Part shown: in pieces, positions 55,581 to 64,000 of the stretch
Numbering within the stretch: the stretch's first letter is position 1
Layout: the number at the start of each line of letters is the position of its first letter
Source of the DNA: Neovahlkampfia damariscottae
Taxonomy: Eukaryota > Heterolobosea > Selenaionea > Neovahlkampfiida > Neovahlkampfiidae
NCBI GenBank assembly: GCA_016618085.1
Contig: JABLTG010000093.1
Span: forward strand, 16,156 to 80,155
Direction of reading: 5' to 3'
Length of the DNA: 64,000 nucleotides
Notes under the pieces: generated by a model
Told to the model about the DNA's origin: nothing
What the model saw: only the letters and a program-made list of their open reading frames with translations
Database searches by the model: none
Made by a program: the position numbers and the translations under genes

Positions 55581-55988
55581 TCAATATTTTATTTTGAATG
55601 GTTTGTATTTTTCAGGTGCTTTTCCAAAATAATATTTTTCATTTTTTTTTGCTGTTGTGTCAACCAAAATAAATGAAAAATCTTCTTTTGTGTTATCATC
55701 AATAAATTCTTCAATTTCATTCTTTTTTTTATCAAGCATAAAGTTTTTACGAATCGCATCTATTGTATGTTCATCAGTTACATTAAATGTAATAAAAAAT
55801 CTTGTGCATTTTCTCAATAAAGGAGGAACAGCATAAATATGTTGTGTGATGAAAATAATAGTTATGTTTGGGTGTCTGTATAAAGAAATAATTTTTTCAA
55901 ATTTTGAACTTTTAAATTGAACAGAACCAATACAATCATCAAATACAACAAATGCAGGAGGAGGATTTTTGTCAGTATTACTTTTAGT
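55581..55988 (-). pseudogene. C-terminal fragment of a packaging ATPase (A32/FtsK-HerA superfamily)
   Basis: The open frame starts after a TAG at 55989-55991, without an ATG. It begins with the Walker B region (PPPAFVVFDDCIGS), then the sensor segment SLYRHPNITIIFITQHIYAV and the C-terminal lobe KCTRFFITFNVTDEHTIDAI. This matches the second half of viral DNA-packaging ATPases. The Walker A half is absent. Upstream lies the divergent promoter and start of another ATPase, so the gene was cut at this point. It differs in sequence from that neighbour. Confidence 0.7.
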
Positions 55989-56024
55989 CTAATTTGAAAT
56001 AAATTTATATTCTTATATTATAGA

Positions 56025-57044
56025 ATGTTGTCAATTGGTCAAAGAATAAACAAAGATGCAAAAGCCATAGCTTATATAAGAGGTGGAGAAAATGATGGCA
56101 ATGTTGTTTTTTTAAATAACGATAATTTAGATGCAACTTTGGAAGAAAAACAAAAATATGAAAAATTAAAAAATAACAAAAATATTGATATTTATGAACA
56201 TCTCACCGAAACTGAATTAAGAAAATTAATGAAACAAGTTTGTGGTCAATCAATAAGATTAACATCAAAAGATTATAAAATACTCAACAAATTATTAACA
56301 GAAAATATTGAACCTCAAGATGAAAGATTAAAAAAAATGTATGATTTATTGAAAAGTGAAATTCAATCAAAACCTGAAGAAAATAAAGAAATTATTGTTT
56401 ATGATGGATTTATACAACAAATACCAAGGAAAAATGATGATGGAAATATAATTTGGAGACAATATGTTGCCGCACCTTCAGAAAGTGGAAAATCAACTTA
56501 TTTAGCGTCTTTAATTAAAGAATACAAACAATTAAAACCAAAAGCAAATATTTATTTATTTTCTGATACTCCAAAGGATGAAAAAATTGATAGATTGGGA
56601 ATTATAAGAATTTTATTAGATGATGAATTAATTGAAAATCCAATTGAAGCTGATGAATTAATGGGACCGACTGAAGCTGACCATCATTCTCTTGTAATTT
56701 TTGATGATATTGATAGTATTATTGATAAAAAATTATTTAAACAAGTTTCTGCTTTAAGGGACCAAATTTTACAAAAAGGAAGACATCATTTTATTAGTTG
56801 TATCGTAACCAATCATAAATTAACAGATTACAAAAATACTGCAATTATCCTTAATGAAGCGCAATAAATCACCTTATTCCCGAAAGCAACCAGCAAACAT
56901 CATTTTCATTACATATTATTCACATATTGTGGAATGTCAAATGATGAAATTGATAGAGCATATAAATTACCAACAAGATGGATTACAATATCAAAATTAT
57001 TTCCAAGATACATAATGTATCAGTCTGGTATCTATGTGCTTTAA
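56025..57044 (+). pseudogene. Viral P-loop ATPase with one in-frame TAA
   Basis: A viral DNA-packaging type ATPase. The N-terminal 150 residues are helical and charged. The P-loop is VAAPSESGKSTYLASLIKEY, the Walker B LVIFDDIDSI, and the sensor region QKGRHHFISCIVTNHKLTDY. After LNEAQ an in-frame TAA occurs at 56865-56867. The same frame goes on with ITLFPKATSKHH, then DRAYKLPTRWITIS and stops at 57044. The downstream part is conserved in such ATPases, so the TAA truncates a formerly longer protein. The start follows TATTATAGA. Confidence 0.75.
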
Positions 57045-57092
57045 ATTGAATACATAGATTTTATTAATTTTATTTTATTATATTAATATATA

Positions 57093-59191
57093 ATGAAACA
57101 AAAAACTTCAAAATATGTTGTTATGTCGTTGGGTGGGGGTAAAAAATTGAATGATGCTTTAAATAATTTAAACGCTAAAAGGCATTACAAAAATTTGAAA
57201 AAATATTATAACGAAGCAATTAAAAATAAAGTCATTAAAGATGAACTTACATTGGAGAATTTAGAATTGTTTTATGATGTTTTAAAAAAAGAATTGAAAA
57301 AACCAAATTTGACTGAAAAAAGGAAAGATGCTTATGAAGAAATAGATGCTCAATTAAAAGTATTGATACCTGAATTAAAAAAAATACAAAAAGAAGACAA
57401 TGAAGAATATGAAAAAATGAAAAATCAAATGGGCAAGCTGGGGAATGAAAAAAATGCAAAAGAAACAATTGCAAATGTATTAAAAAATCAAAAAAACAGA
57501 AAGGAATTAAAAAAACTGATTGGAGAAACAAAGGCAAAAAAACAATCATAACAATCAACTAAAAATGGTGATTCAGATGAAGAAACAATTGGTGTTCCAA
57601 AAACAAATGATTTAACAAGTCTTGAAATGTTAATAGAATATAATAATATTCTTGGAAAAATAAAAAATATTCATGATGACGCGGTAGACGAGTTTCATTT
57701 ATTTGATAACATGATAACAAATTTTGAAAAAGAAAAAGATACTAATAACAAAAAAGATATTGCAGAAAAAATAGGAGAACAAGATTTTGTAATAAAGGAA
57801 AAAATTGAAAAAATGGATGGATTGCTCACTGAAGTAAATAATAATGTTGATAATGTAGTTAAAGGACTCATTAAAGATGTTGATGATATGGTATCTAATA
57901 GCGCTTTTTCTGAAAATGCTCCTAAAAGTATGTCTGTCCCTAATGAAATTATAGATTTTGTGGATGAATTTTCAAAAATTATTAAAATACCTGTTGCAAC
58001 TGGGGGACAAAAAAAACAATATAAAGAACACTTAATTTTCATTAAAAATGTATTGCAAAATTTTAGAAGAGACTATTATGAACCTGTAAATCTTGCTTTT
58101 GAAAAATTAAAGTTAGTATTTGAAAAAAGAAGAAATGATATGGTTCAATATGTTAAAGAAGATGATAATGACAACAAAAAATCTAAAATAGAACCAGAAA
58201 CAAACTTGACAGAAAATCAACTTAAAAACATAAAAGAAACATTACCGAAAGAAGATTTAATAAAAGTTATCAGGAGAAGACATCCAAATCTGAAAAAAGA
58301 AGATTTAAACAGTATGTTTGTTGAAGATTTAATACAAATCAATCATCAATTGGGAGTGAATTTATTGGATTTAAATATTTTAAAAGTTCCAAAAAATGCA
58401 ACAAAAGAGGAAAAAGAATTAATTGAAAATCTTGAAAATATTAGAAGACAAAGAGAAGTTGAAGCAGAATTTAAAAAATTAAAATCACAAATTGATAATG
58501 ATGAAGTAAAATCGGAAAAAGAAAGAACTGACCAAAATTTAAAAACTGCCGCAAAATCTTTGATTAAAAAGCAAACATACAAACCGGATAGAGTTAATAC
58601 AAAAAAAATGGAAAATAAAAAACCAAAAGATGAAAAAAAATTGAAAGAGCAGTTGCAAAGATATTAAAAGATGACACTCCAGTTATCAAATTAAACGATG
58701 AACAAATTCAAGGAATGGGTAAAGACGGAGCTTTAGCCCGAGCGGACCCTCTCGGTAAAATGAAAAAATCAAATCCTTATATGGAATTCTTAAAAGATTT
58801 TAAAGAAAAAAATGCAGGAATGTATAACAACAAGGAAATGCTAAAACAAGCAGGACATGCTTGGAATATGTTAAAGGGAGGCTGTGATTGTCAAATAGAC
58901 ATTGAAGGTGGTTCGTCAATGAAAAAGTCAAAAGATAACAGAAGAATGAATTACCAAGATGAGAAAAAATTAGATTGGAAAATTGCAAGTAATATTGAAC
59001 CTGAGCAACAAGATGGAATTTATGATTTTCCAAATGAATTCAAAGATGAAAAACAAGGTTTTATACCTACTATGGAAGTTGAAAATAATTTAGCTAACAG
59101 AATCAAACAAAATATTAGAAATCCAAATGAAGGAGAAAGAAAGCTAGCTTTATTAATGCATCAAAGAAAGAAAAAACAATTGGGAAATTAA
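57093..59191 (+). pseudogene. Long coiled-coil viral protein, interrupted
   Basis: Starts MKQKTSKYVVMSLGGGKKLN right after TTAATATATA. An in-frame TAA at 57549-57551 separates AKKQS from QSTKNGDSDEETIG. The same frame runs on to 58667. There an A8 run (58633-58640) shifts the frame; one more A would lead into ERAVAKILKDDTP and the last part (58715-59191), which includes ALARADPLGKMKKSNPYMEF and GGCDCQIDIEGG. The intact protein would be close to 700 residues, lysine-rich and mostly helical. It may be a virion core or scaffold protein; I recognise no named family. Confidence 0.6.
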
Positions 59192-59209
59192 TATATATAT
59201 TAATTATAT

Positions 59210-60325
59210 ATGAATACAGAAATATTTGATAACTACATTGTTGTAAAAAAACCAACTTCAATTGATGATAAAGAAATGGATGTTATATCAATTGGAACTA
59301 TGGAGCAAACAAAAGATGATTTTAGTGATTGTAAAATACTGCAAGAATTTAATAATTATTTGCAGGTGTATGATAAAGAATGTGATTTAATTGTCAATAT
59401 TTACCATTACAACAAAAATAATATACATTATGGTTTGTTTCTTCATATTTACCCAATTGATGTTGTTGAAAAGGTTTTGAATAATTTAAATAATCATTTA
59501 ACTGTGTGCTGTGATTGTTTGCTTGATAATGATGGCAATGAAATTAAAATTAATAATTATCCTGATGTTCTTGGTTTGACATCTGATGAAATATTGAAAG
59601 GTGGAAATTTATTCAATTCAGTTGCAGAACTGTTTAAAAATGGATTTAATAGGGTGAAAAGCTTAATTACAAATCCTATCAGACTTGACACGCCACCTTA
59701 TTATCGAACTTTTTTGGAAAACTTTGGAAATTTATCAATTGAAAGTATTTTAATTTGTAAAATACCAATCCAAGAAACATTTAATGTAATTTTAAATGCT
59801 GTGAGTTTTGAACAATGGGATAGAACCAAATCAAAGTTGAATTACGACTCTATGTATCATCTTTTTATGATATGTAAATTAGTTTCTGGTCAATATGTGA
59901 GGGTAGAAAAGAACGAAATTTTAAGCATCAATTTAGTTGAACCATCAAGTTATCAAAAAGCAAAATCAATTCATCTTACTCATTATCGGGAAGTTGTCCC
60001 TTTTAATCTCAATCAAATGCACCAGAGAGCATTGAATGCAGTTGGAAAAGAAAGATTGTATTTATATCGTGGAGATTCAACAAATTGTCAATTATTTATT
60101 AACGATTTACTTGAAAATTCGGGATTGATGAATGACGAAATTAAAGGATTTGTGATGCAACGGGCTGGAGACTTAATTAATTCGTTACCAACATTTGCAC
60201 AAAAATTTATTCAAGGAGTTACAGATGTATCTGGTTTCTTTAATCATGTGTTATATGGTGCTGGTTTAATGCAAAAATATAAGGTTAAAAATAATAAATT
60301 TGGTGGAAGTTTAATGTATTTATAA
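59210..60325 (+). CDS. Viral NCQ-motif cysteine-peptidase-like protein
   Basis: A 371-residue intact ORF that starts directly after TTAATTATAT. The C-terminal half has YRGDSTNCQLFINDLLENSG followed by MQRAGDLINSLPTFAQKFIQ and GVTDVSGFFNHVLYGAG, a pattern I associate with papain-like/LRAT-type folds in protist DNA viruses. The cysteine in NCQ would be the nucleophile and a histidine near SIHLTHYREV a possible partner. The N-terminal half is unassigned. Roles could include virion maturation or membrane modification; both are inference. Confidence 0.6.
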   Translation: MNTEIFDNYIVVKKPTSIDDKEMDVISIGTMEQTKDDFSDCKILQEFNNYLQVYDKECDLIVNIYHYNKNNIHYGLFLHIYPIDVVEKVLNNLNNHLTVCCDCLLDNDGNEIKINNYPDVLGLTSDEILKGGNLFNSVAELFKNGFNRVKSLITNPIRLDTPPYYRTFLENFGNLSIESILICKIPIQETFNVILNAVSFEQWDRTKSKLNYDSMYHLFMICKLVSGQYVRVEKNEILSINLVEPSSYQKAKSIHLTHYREVVPFNLNQMHQRALNAVGKERLYLYRGDSTNCQLFINDLLENSGLMNDEIKGFVMQRAGDLINSLPTFAQKFIQGVTDVSGFFNHVLYGAGLMQKYKVKNNKFGGSLMYL

Positions 60326-60396
60326 TTAATATTGTTGAATTAAATAATATTAAATGAAAAACTTTAATTTTTCTTAAAAATTGGAAATAAAATACT

Positions 60397-61430
60397 TTAT
60401 TTTTTAATCCATTCTTCAAAAAGTTCTTTTAGCTTTTTGAGATCCTTTCCAAAAAAAATGGGTTCAACTGAGTTTTTAGTTGTTTTATTCGTACATGACG
60501 ATTTAAGAATTCCATTTTCATAGTTTTTCTTGTTGATAGTAAAGTTATTCTGTTTTCCCCAATACCCGAATTCTTTGATTTAGTTTGGTGACAAAATAGC
60601 TATATATTCAAAAATTTTTTGAATTGATTCAATATCCCCTGAATGCTTTTGTGAGAAAACAACAATAAAAAACAAAACATTATCCCTTCTGTAATAATCT
60701 GATAATTTCAAATCTCCAGATAATTGAATCTTTGCAGAACCTGACTTAGAAGTAGTTGAAACTTTACACTCAAAATAAATAACTTTATCATTAATCAAAA
60801 TGTAAGCATCGTCTTCATATCAGATGTCACTTGGCTTTTGTGAATAAACCACTTTGTATGATTTACGTTCAGAAAAGCTTGATGAAACATGATTTTGCCA
60901 ACCTCATCATCAGATAGTGATTCTTTGTAATCCTTTATTGACTTCGCCATATTTTTTTCTTCATCTAGCTCAGATAAAGTTTTCAATTCTTGATCTGGGT
61001 CTTTTTTCAGGATAAACAGAGTAGTTTTAAGCTCATTAAGTTTGTCAATTAGTTTTTCAATCTCGATTTCAGTTTTTGTTATTTCTTCTTCAGTTTTCTT
61101 AATCTCATTTTGTTTACTACTGTCGTCTGTCATTTTGACCAGTTGTTCTATTTTTATTCTACGTGGTCCAATCAAAATATTGAAAACAGGTGTTTTTTTT
61201 CTTAAAAAATTCAACATTTTTTGATGTTTCTTTGTTTTCAAATGAAGATATTTACCACTTGTTGTGTATTTGCCACCACAAAGTTCACAAACATGCTTTT
61301 CTCTTGCTTTTTCATTCAGTTTTTCTTTATTTAACTGTTTATAATTTTTCATGTATTCTTGTATGTTTTCTGTTTTTCTTTTCGGAATTTCAATTGGTTC
61401 GCTTCTTGGTATGTCAGTGTTATTTTCCAT
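60397..61430 (-). pseudogene. C2H2 zinc finger joined to PD-(D/E)XK-like nuclease, interrupted
   Basis: From the ATG at 61430 (preceded by TTATATAGA): a basic lead (MENNTDIPRSEPIEIPKRKT), a zinc finger HVCELCGGKYTTSGKYLHLKTKKH typical of large DNA viruses and their relatives (CxxC...HxxxxxH), then a coiled coil. A one-base shift at about 60818 separates HKSQVTSD from YEDDAYILINDKVIYFECKV, a D...ExK pattern of restriction-like nucleases. The frame then meets TAA at 60580-60582 and continues (IKEFGYWGKQNNFTINKK) to 60399. It may have acted in DNA processing or homing. Confidence 0.55.
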
Positions 61431-61652
61431 TCTATATAATAATAGTATATAATTTAATATATTTAATGAAGTTTGACAAAATTTATTTGGAGCTGTAGAA
61501 AAATTTGATTCATATTTTGTTTTCCCATTCTGTATTATAATATTTTTAATTTTAAACACCAATAATAATTTCATAATGTCTAAACATAAGGAGATTGAGA
61601 GGTATTGACAAATAAAATTTTATTTTATATTTCATTCAAATTTCTGAACACT

Positions 61653-62507
61653 TTAATTGTCTTCCGAATTAAGCAAAGCATAATCACGGTGATTTGGATG
61701 GGACATAGGCTCGGAAACAGAATTTAAATTTTTAGATTTCTTTGAAAAGTAAGCAACAAAACCTTCACCCAAAAAAATAATTAATCTTGCCAGTAATTCA
61801 AAAAATCCAAGCATTGCTAAAATCCAAGAAACTAATTCATTAAATGAATATCTTGAATATTCTGTTTTTTCAAAATATTGACGATTTGGAGTTAATCCGA
61901 AACCGATAATATTTGAGGAATTGCCATAAAATTTCGGATTTTGGACTCCATTTATTTTAAAAGTATATGTTCTCACTTCTTCATATTTTAGAAAGTCCAA
62001 ATTGAATTTCTTTTTCAAGTAATGTCTTATTGTCACAGAAATTTGTAAGTTTAAGAAAAATTTAGCTCCAACAAGAACCCCAGATTGCATAATATCTGAA
62101 ATTCATTTTTCTAAAGTTGAATTATTTCTGTTTGCAACTGTTAGAAGTATTGCACTTGCATCAGTTTGGAAGAGCCATATCAATTCCAAATGGTCAGGTG
62201 TAAAAAAGTATTGGGTGCACATTCTCGTATTATTTTGTGTTCCACGGTATTTCCAATTCAAACAATATTTTTCTTTTGGAGGATTACATATCTTTGGTAT
62301 AACTTCATATTGTGGTTGAGCGGAACAAATAAGAATATCTTTTGGAAATAAAAAGTCTTTTAGACTTTTAAATTCTTTTAGTTCTGTTTTCCAAATCGTA
62401 TTTTTACTATCTTTTGCTTCTTCATATATTTTTATTTGCCAAATAGAATAGACAATCCACACACCAAGAAAAAAGCAGTGAATCAACACTTTCCAAACAA
62501 ATTTCAT
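61653..62507 (-). pseudogene. Two-segment membrane protein of host type, one in-frame TGA
   Basis: From the ATG at 62507: a membrane segment (VLIHCFFLGVWIVYSIWQI), a lumenal cysteine-containing domain (ILICSAQPQYEVIPKIC; KEKYCLNW), then TGA at 62103-62105. The same frame continues (ISDIMQSGVLVGAKFF) to a second membrane helix near the C-terminus (LVSWILAMLGFFELLARLII). A CCAATCA box 10 bp upstream of the ATG marks it as a host gene, although viral-type genes lie on both sides. The family is not recognised. Confidence 0.5.
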
Positions 62508-62525
62508 AAATTTGTAGCCAATCAA

Positions 62526-63170
62526 AATCAGAATTATTGGAAATAAAAAAATGAAAAAAATCTCTTATAATTTAAGGATTACTACTTGGATAATCAATTC
62601 AAAATAAAAATTAATTTGATTGGTTATTTTTTCAAACTCGAGTTTCAATTTTCCTTCGTTTCTGTTGGACAATAATTTTTCCGAAAAATTTTGTTGTTGA
62701 CATTTAGTTGCCAGAAATACTCCCAATAATTGTTGCCGACATTCAGTTACCAGTTTTTATTGTCTGGTCATTTGGTAGGTTGGTCAGCTCTTAAAATCCT
62801 TTCCTGTAAAATTGACCATTTTTTAAAGGTTTCAGATTTTCCTAAAACCACCTTACCATTTTACCACGAATTTTATTTTACCAGTTTTTATTTTCCGGTC
62901 ATTTGGTCAGGTGGTCGGACCACTTAATCCTTCCCTGTAAAATTAACCATTTTTTCAAAATTTTATAAAATTCCAAAAACCACCTTACCATTTTACCAGT
63001 TCCTTATCTTATTCCTTTTTGTTATAATTTAATTGGTAAAATGGTAATTGTAAATTAAAGTAATAAATTAAATGTTTCAATTAGATTGGAGTTATTAAAT
63101 TGCTCAAGGCGAAGCTGGAAGAGAAACCGTCAGGTTTTGAATTTCCCCCTTTTCGTAAATAAAATTTATT
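62526..63170. repeat. Intergenic tandem and inverted repeats
   Basis: A unit of about 130 bp occurs twice in tandem (about 62747-62876 and 62878-62999). Each unit starts TTACCAGTTTTTATT and ends CCACCTTACCATTTTACCA. A shorter 40-bp echo precedes them (GTTGCCAG/GTTACCAG). At about 63033 the reverse complement TTGGTAAAATGGTAA follows, giving an inverted pair. No coding region is visible. Confidence 0.7.
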
Positions 63171-63176
63171 TTATTA

Positions 63177-63838
63177 CTACGAGTCCTGCCACACACCAAA
63201 ATTTGCATCTGCTGAAACATCTGGTATTGTGTATATTCTATTACTTGCTGGTTGTGCAACATTTAATGTTGTTGTAGTTCCTGTTTCTGCTGGTTGAAAA
63301 ACCATTTGATTGCTTGGAGAATTTACATTCAAATATCCTTTAATGAAAACATTTACAGTATTTGTCGAACCACTTCCTAATTCAAATGGTAAAGGAGTTG
63401 ATGTACCATAATCCAGCCTTCAAATCTTCCTCTTGAATTTGATCTCATAGACATACAAAGAACTCTATCACTACTAATGCCACTATTTTGTATTTCAAGT
63501 TGGCAATCAGTTCCTCCAACAATTCTAACATTTCTCATAGCTACCCCAGATGATAATTCTAATGGATTTGATCCAATACCAGTTACACTGTTTGTCTGAA
63601 TAGAATTAGCGCCAGTCACATTATTACTATCATCAATTGTAATTCCTGATGATTGAACTCCTCTGCTTCCGCCATCACCTCTCACAATTGTATTATCTGT
63701 GATTGTTGAAGATGATGAAACCATATTTGGAACCGAAACAGTTGTTGCTGTTAAATTTGTTATAATTGCTGAGTTAATTGTTGCATTTTCACAAGTAAAA
63801 TCAGGTAAATTGTTAATATTTCCAATTGATTTAGACAT
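63177..63838 (-). pseudogene. Fibre/tail-like virion protein, frameshifted
   Basis: From the ATG at 63838 (preceded by AATATTATATA): a beta-rich, T/S/N/G-rich protein of about 220 residues with the repeated phage- and virus-fibre pattern (TITDNTIVRGDGGSRGVQSS, GITIDDSNNVTGANSIQTNS). The first frame ends at 63377. A one-base shift near 63405 leads to a matching end in another frame (YGTSTPLPFELGSG; RIYTIPDVSADANFGVWQDS). The latter is the usual close of such structural proteins. It is likely a surface fibre for host attachment. Confidence 0.65.
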
Positions 63839-63882
63839 TATATAATATTTGATTTGAAATTAATTTGTGATCATATAATATA

Positions 63883-64000
63883 ATGTCAATTTTTGATAGT
63901 CTTTCACAATTCGGTTCTGTAATCGGAGATAGAGTAAATTCAGCTTTTGATCCAAAAAATCATGGTTTTCTTGATGGCAATTGGGATGATTTCCAACTTG
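63883..64000 (+). CDS. Start of a viral-type gene running off the window
   Basis: ATG at 63883 directly after CATATAATATA, divergent from the fibre gene. The visible 39 residues are MSIFDSLSQFGSVIGDRVNS, then AFDPKNHGFLDGNWDDFQL. No stop is present before the window ends. Possibly a virion protein by position; the family is not recognised. Confidence 0.5.
   Translation, partial: MSIFDSLSQFGSVIGDRVNSAFDPKNHGFLDGNWDDFQL

Larger units (their letters stand above)
55348..61574. mobile_element. Core of integrated DNA virus (Polinton-like virus / small nucleocytovirus grade)
   Basis: The block contains two packaging-type ATPases, a long coiled-coil protein, an NCQ-type cysteine-peptidase-like protein, and a zinc-finger/nuclease. 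Its start codons are preceded directly by a TATATA-type box on both strands. Related genes follow at 63177-64000, and the element runs off the right edge; the small gene at 54094 is probably also part of it. No major capsid gene or DNA polymerase is in view, so the lineage cannot be fixed. Internal stops and frameshifts in several genes show that this copy is no longer intact. Confidence 0.75.

Noticed and set aside
56025-60582. Alternative genetic code with TAA as glutamine in the viral genes
   Set aside because: Other viral genes (for example 59210-60325) end at TAA in sensible places just before the next promoter box, and host genes use TAA as stop. Decay explains the data better, though it is not excluded.

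Overview
The window is AT-rich nuclear DNA from a unicellular eukaryote. The genes are densely packed and read with the standard code. They carry very small GT-AG introns, mostly 30-39 nt. The nuclear gene set is eukaryotic: ESCRT-I Vps23, a Rab, ERH, a CWC24-type splicing factor, UBX and USP proteins, ELMO and RGS proteins, and assembly factors for respiratory complexes I and III. Complex I and III assembly factors imply aerobic mitochondria. DUF4116 repeats, BTB proteins, 7TM-RGS receptors and Sel1 proteins suggest a free-living amoeboid protist, perhaps a heterolobosean related to Naegleria or Willaertia. That placement is inference.

Layout. 1-31.1 kb is ordinary host DNA: Vps23/TSG101 (runs off the left edge), LYRM7, ERH, a Rab, tRNA-Pro, a kelch protein, a 7TM-RGS receptor, two BTB proteins, a 2961-residue helical protein, NDUFAF6, a membrane-anchored glycosyltransferase, CWC24/RNF113, an ELMO-DEP protein, a UBXN7-like protein, a decayed DUF4116 gene and a diflavin reductase. 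31.2-40.5 kb is a graveyard: scrambled coiled-coil fragments, a decayed copy of a small virus-type membrane gene, a broken L-asparaginase, and a Ty3/gypsy-type retroelement lacking RNase H and carrying frameshifts and stops. 40.5-52.7 kb is host DNA again: a coiled-coil protein, a second 7TM-RGS receptor, two more tRNA-Pro genes, a secreted Ntn-hydrolase, an NAD-dependent reductase, 5S rRNA, a RING protein, a Sel1 protein, a DUF4116 protein and a USP.

54-64 kb is the notable part. It is an integrated DNA virus (Polinton-like virus / small nucleocytovirus grade) that continues past the right edge. It holds two different packaging-type P-loop ATPases in divergent orientation, one of them truncated. 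It also holds a long coiled-coil protein, an NCQ-type cysteine-peptidase-like protein, a C2H2 zinc finger joined to a PD-(D/E)XK-like nuclease, and a fibre-like protein. Its genes share a TATATA-type box 0-2 nt before the ATG. Host genes instead tend to have a CCAAT/ATTGG box tens of bases upstream. Two host-type genes sit inside or beside the viral block. In-frame stops in the viral and retroelement genes are all compatible with C-to-T change, so the copy is decaying.

Several otherwise sound genes are one base out of frame at A/T runs of 7-8. These may be assembly errors rather than mutations.
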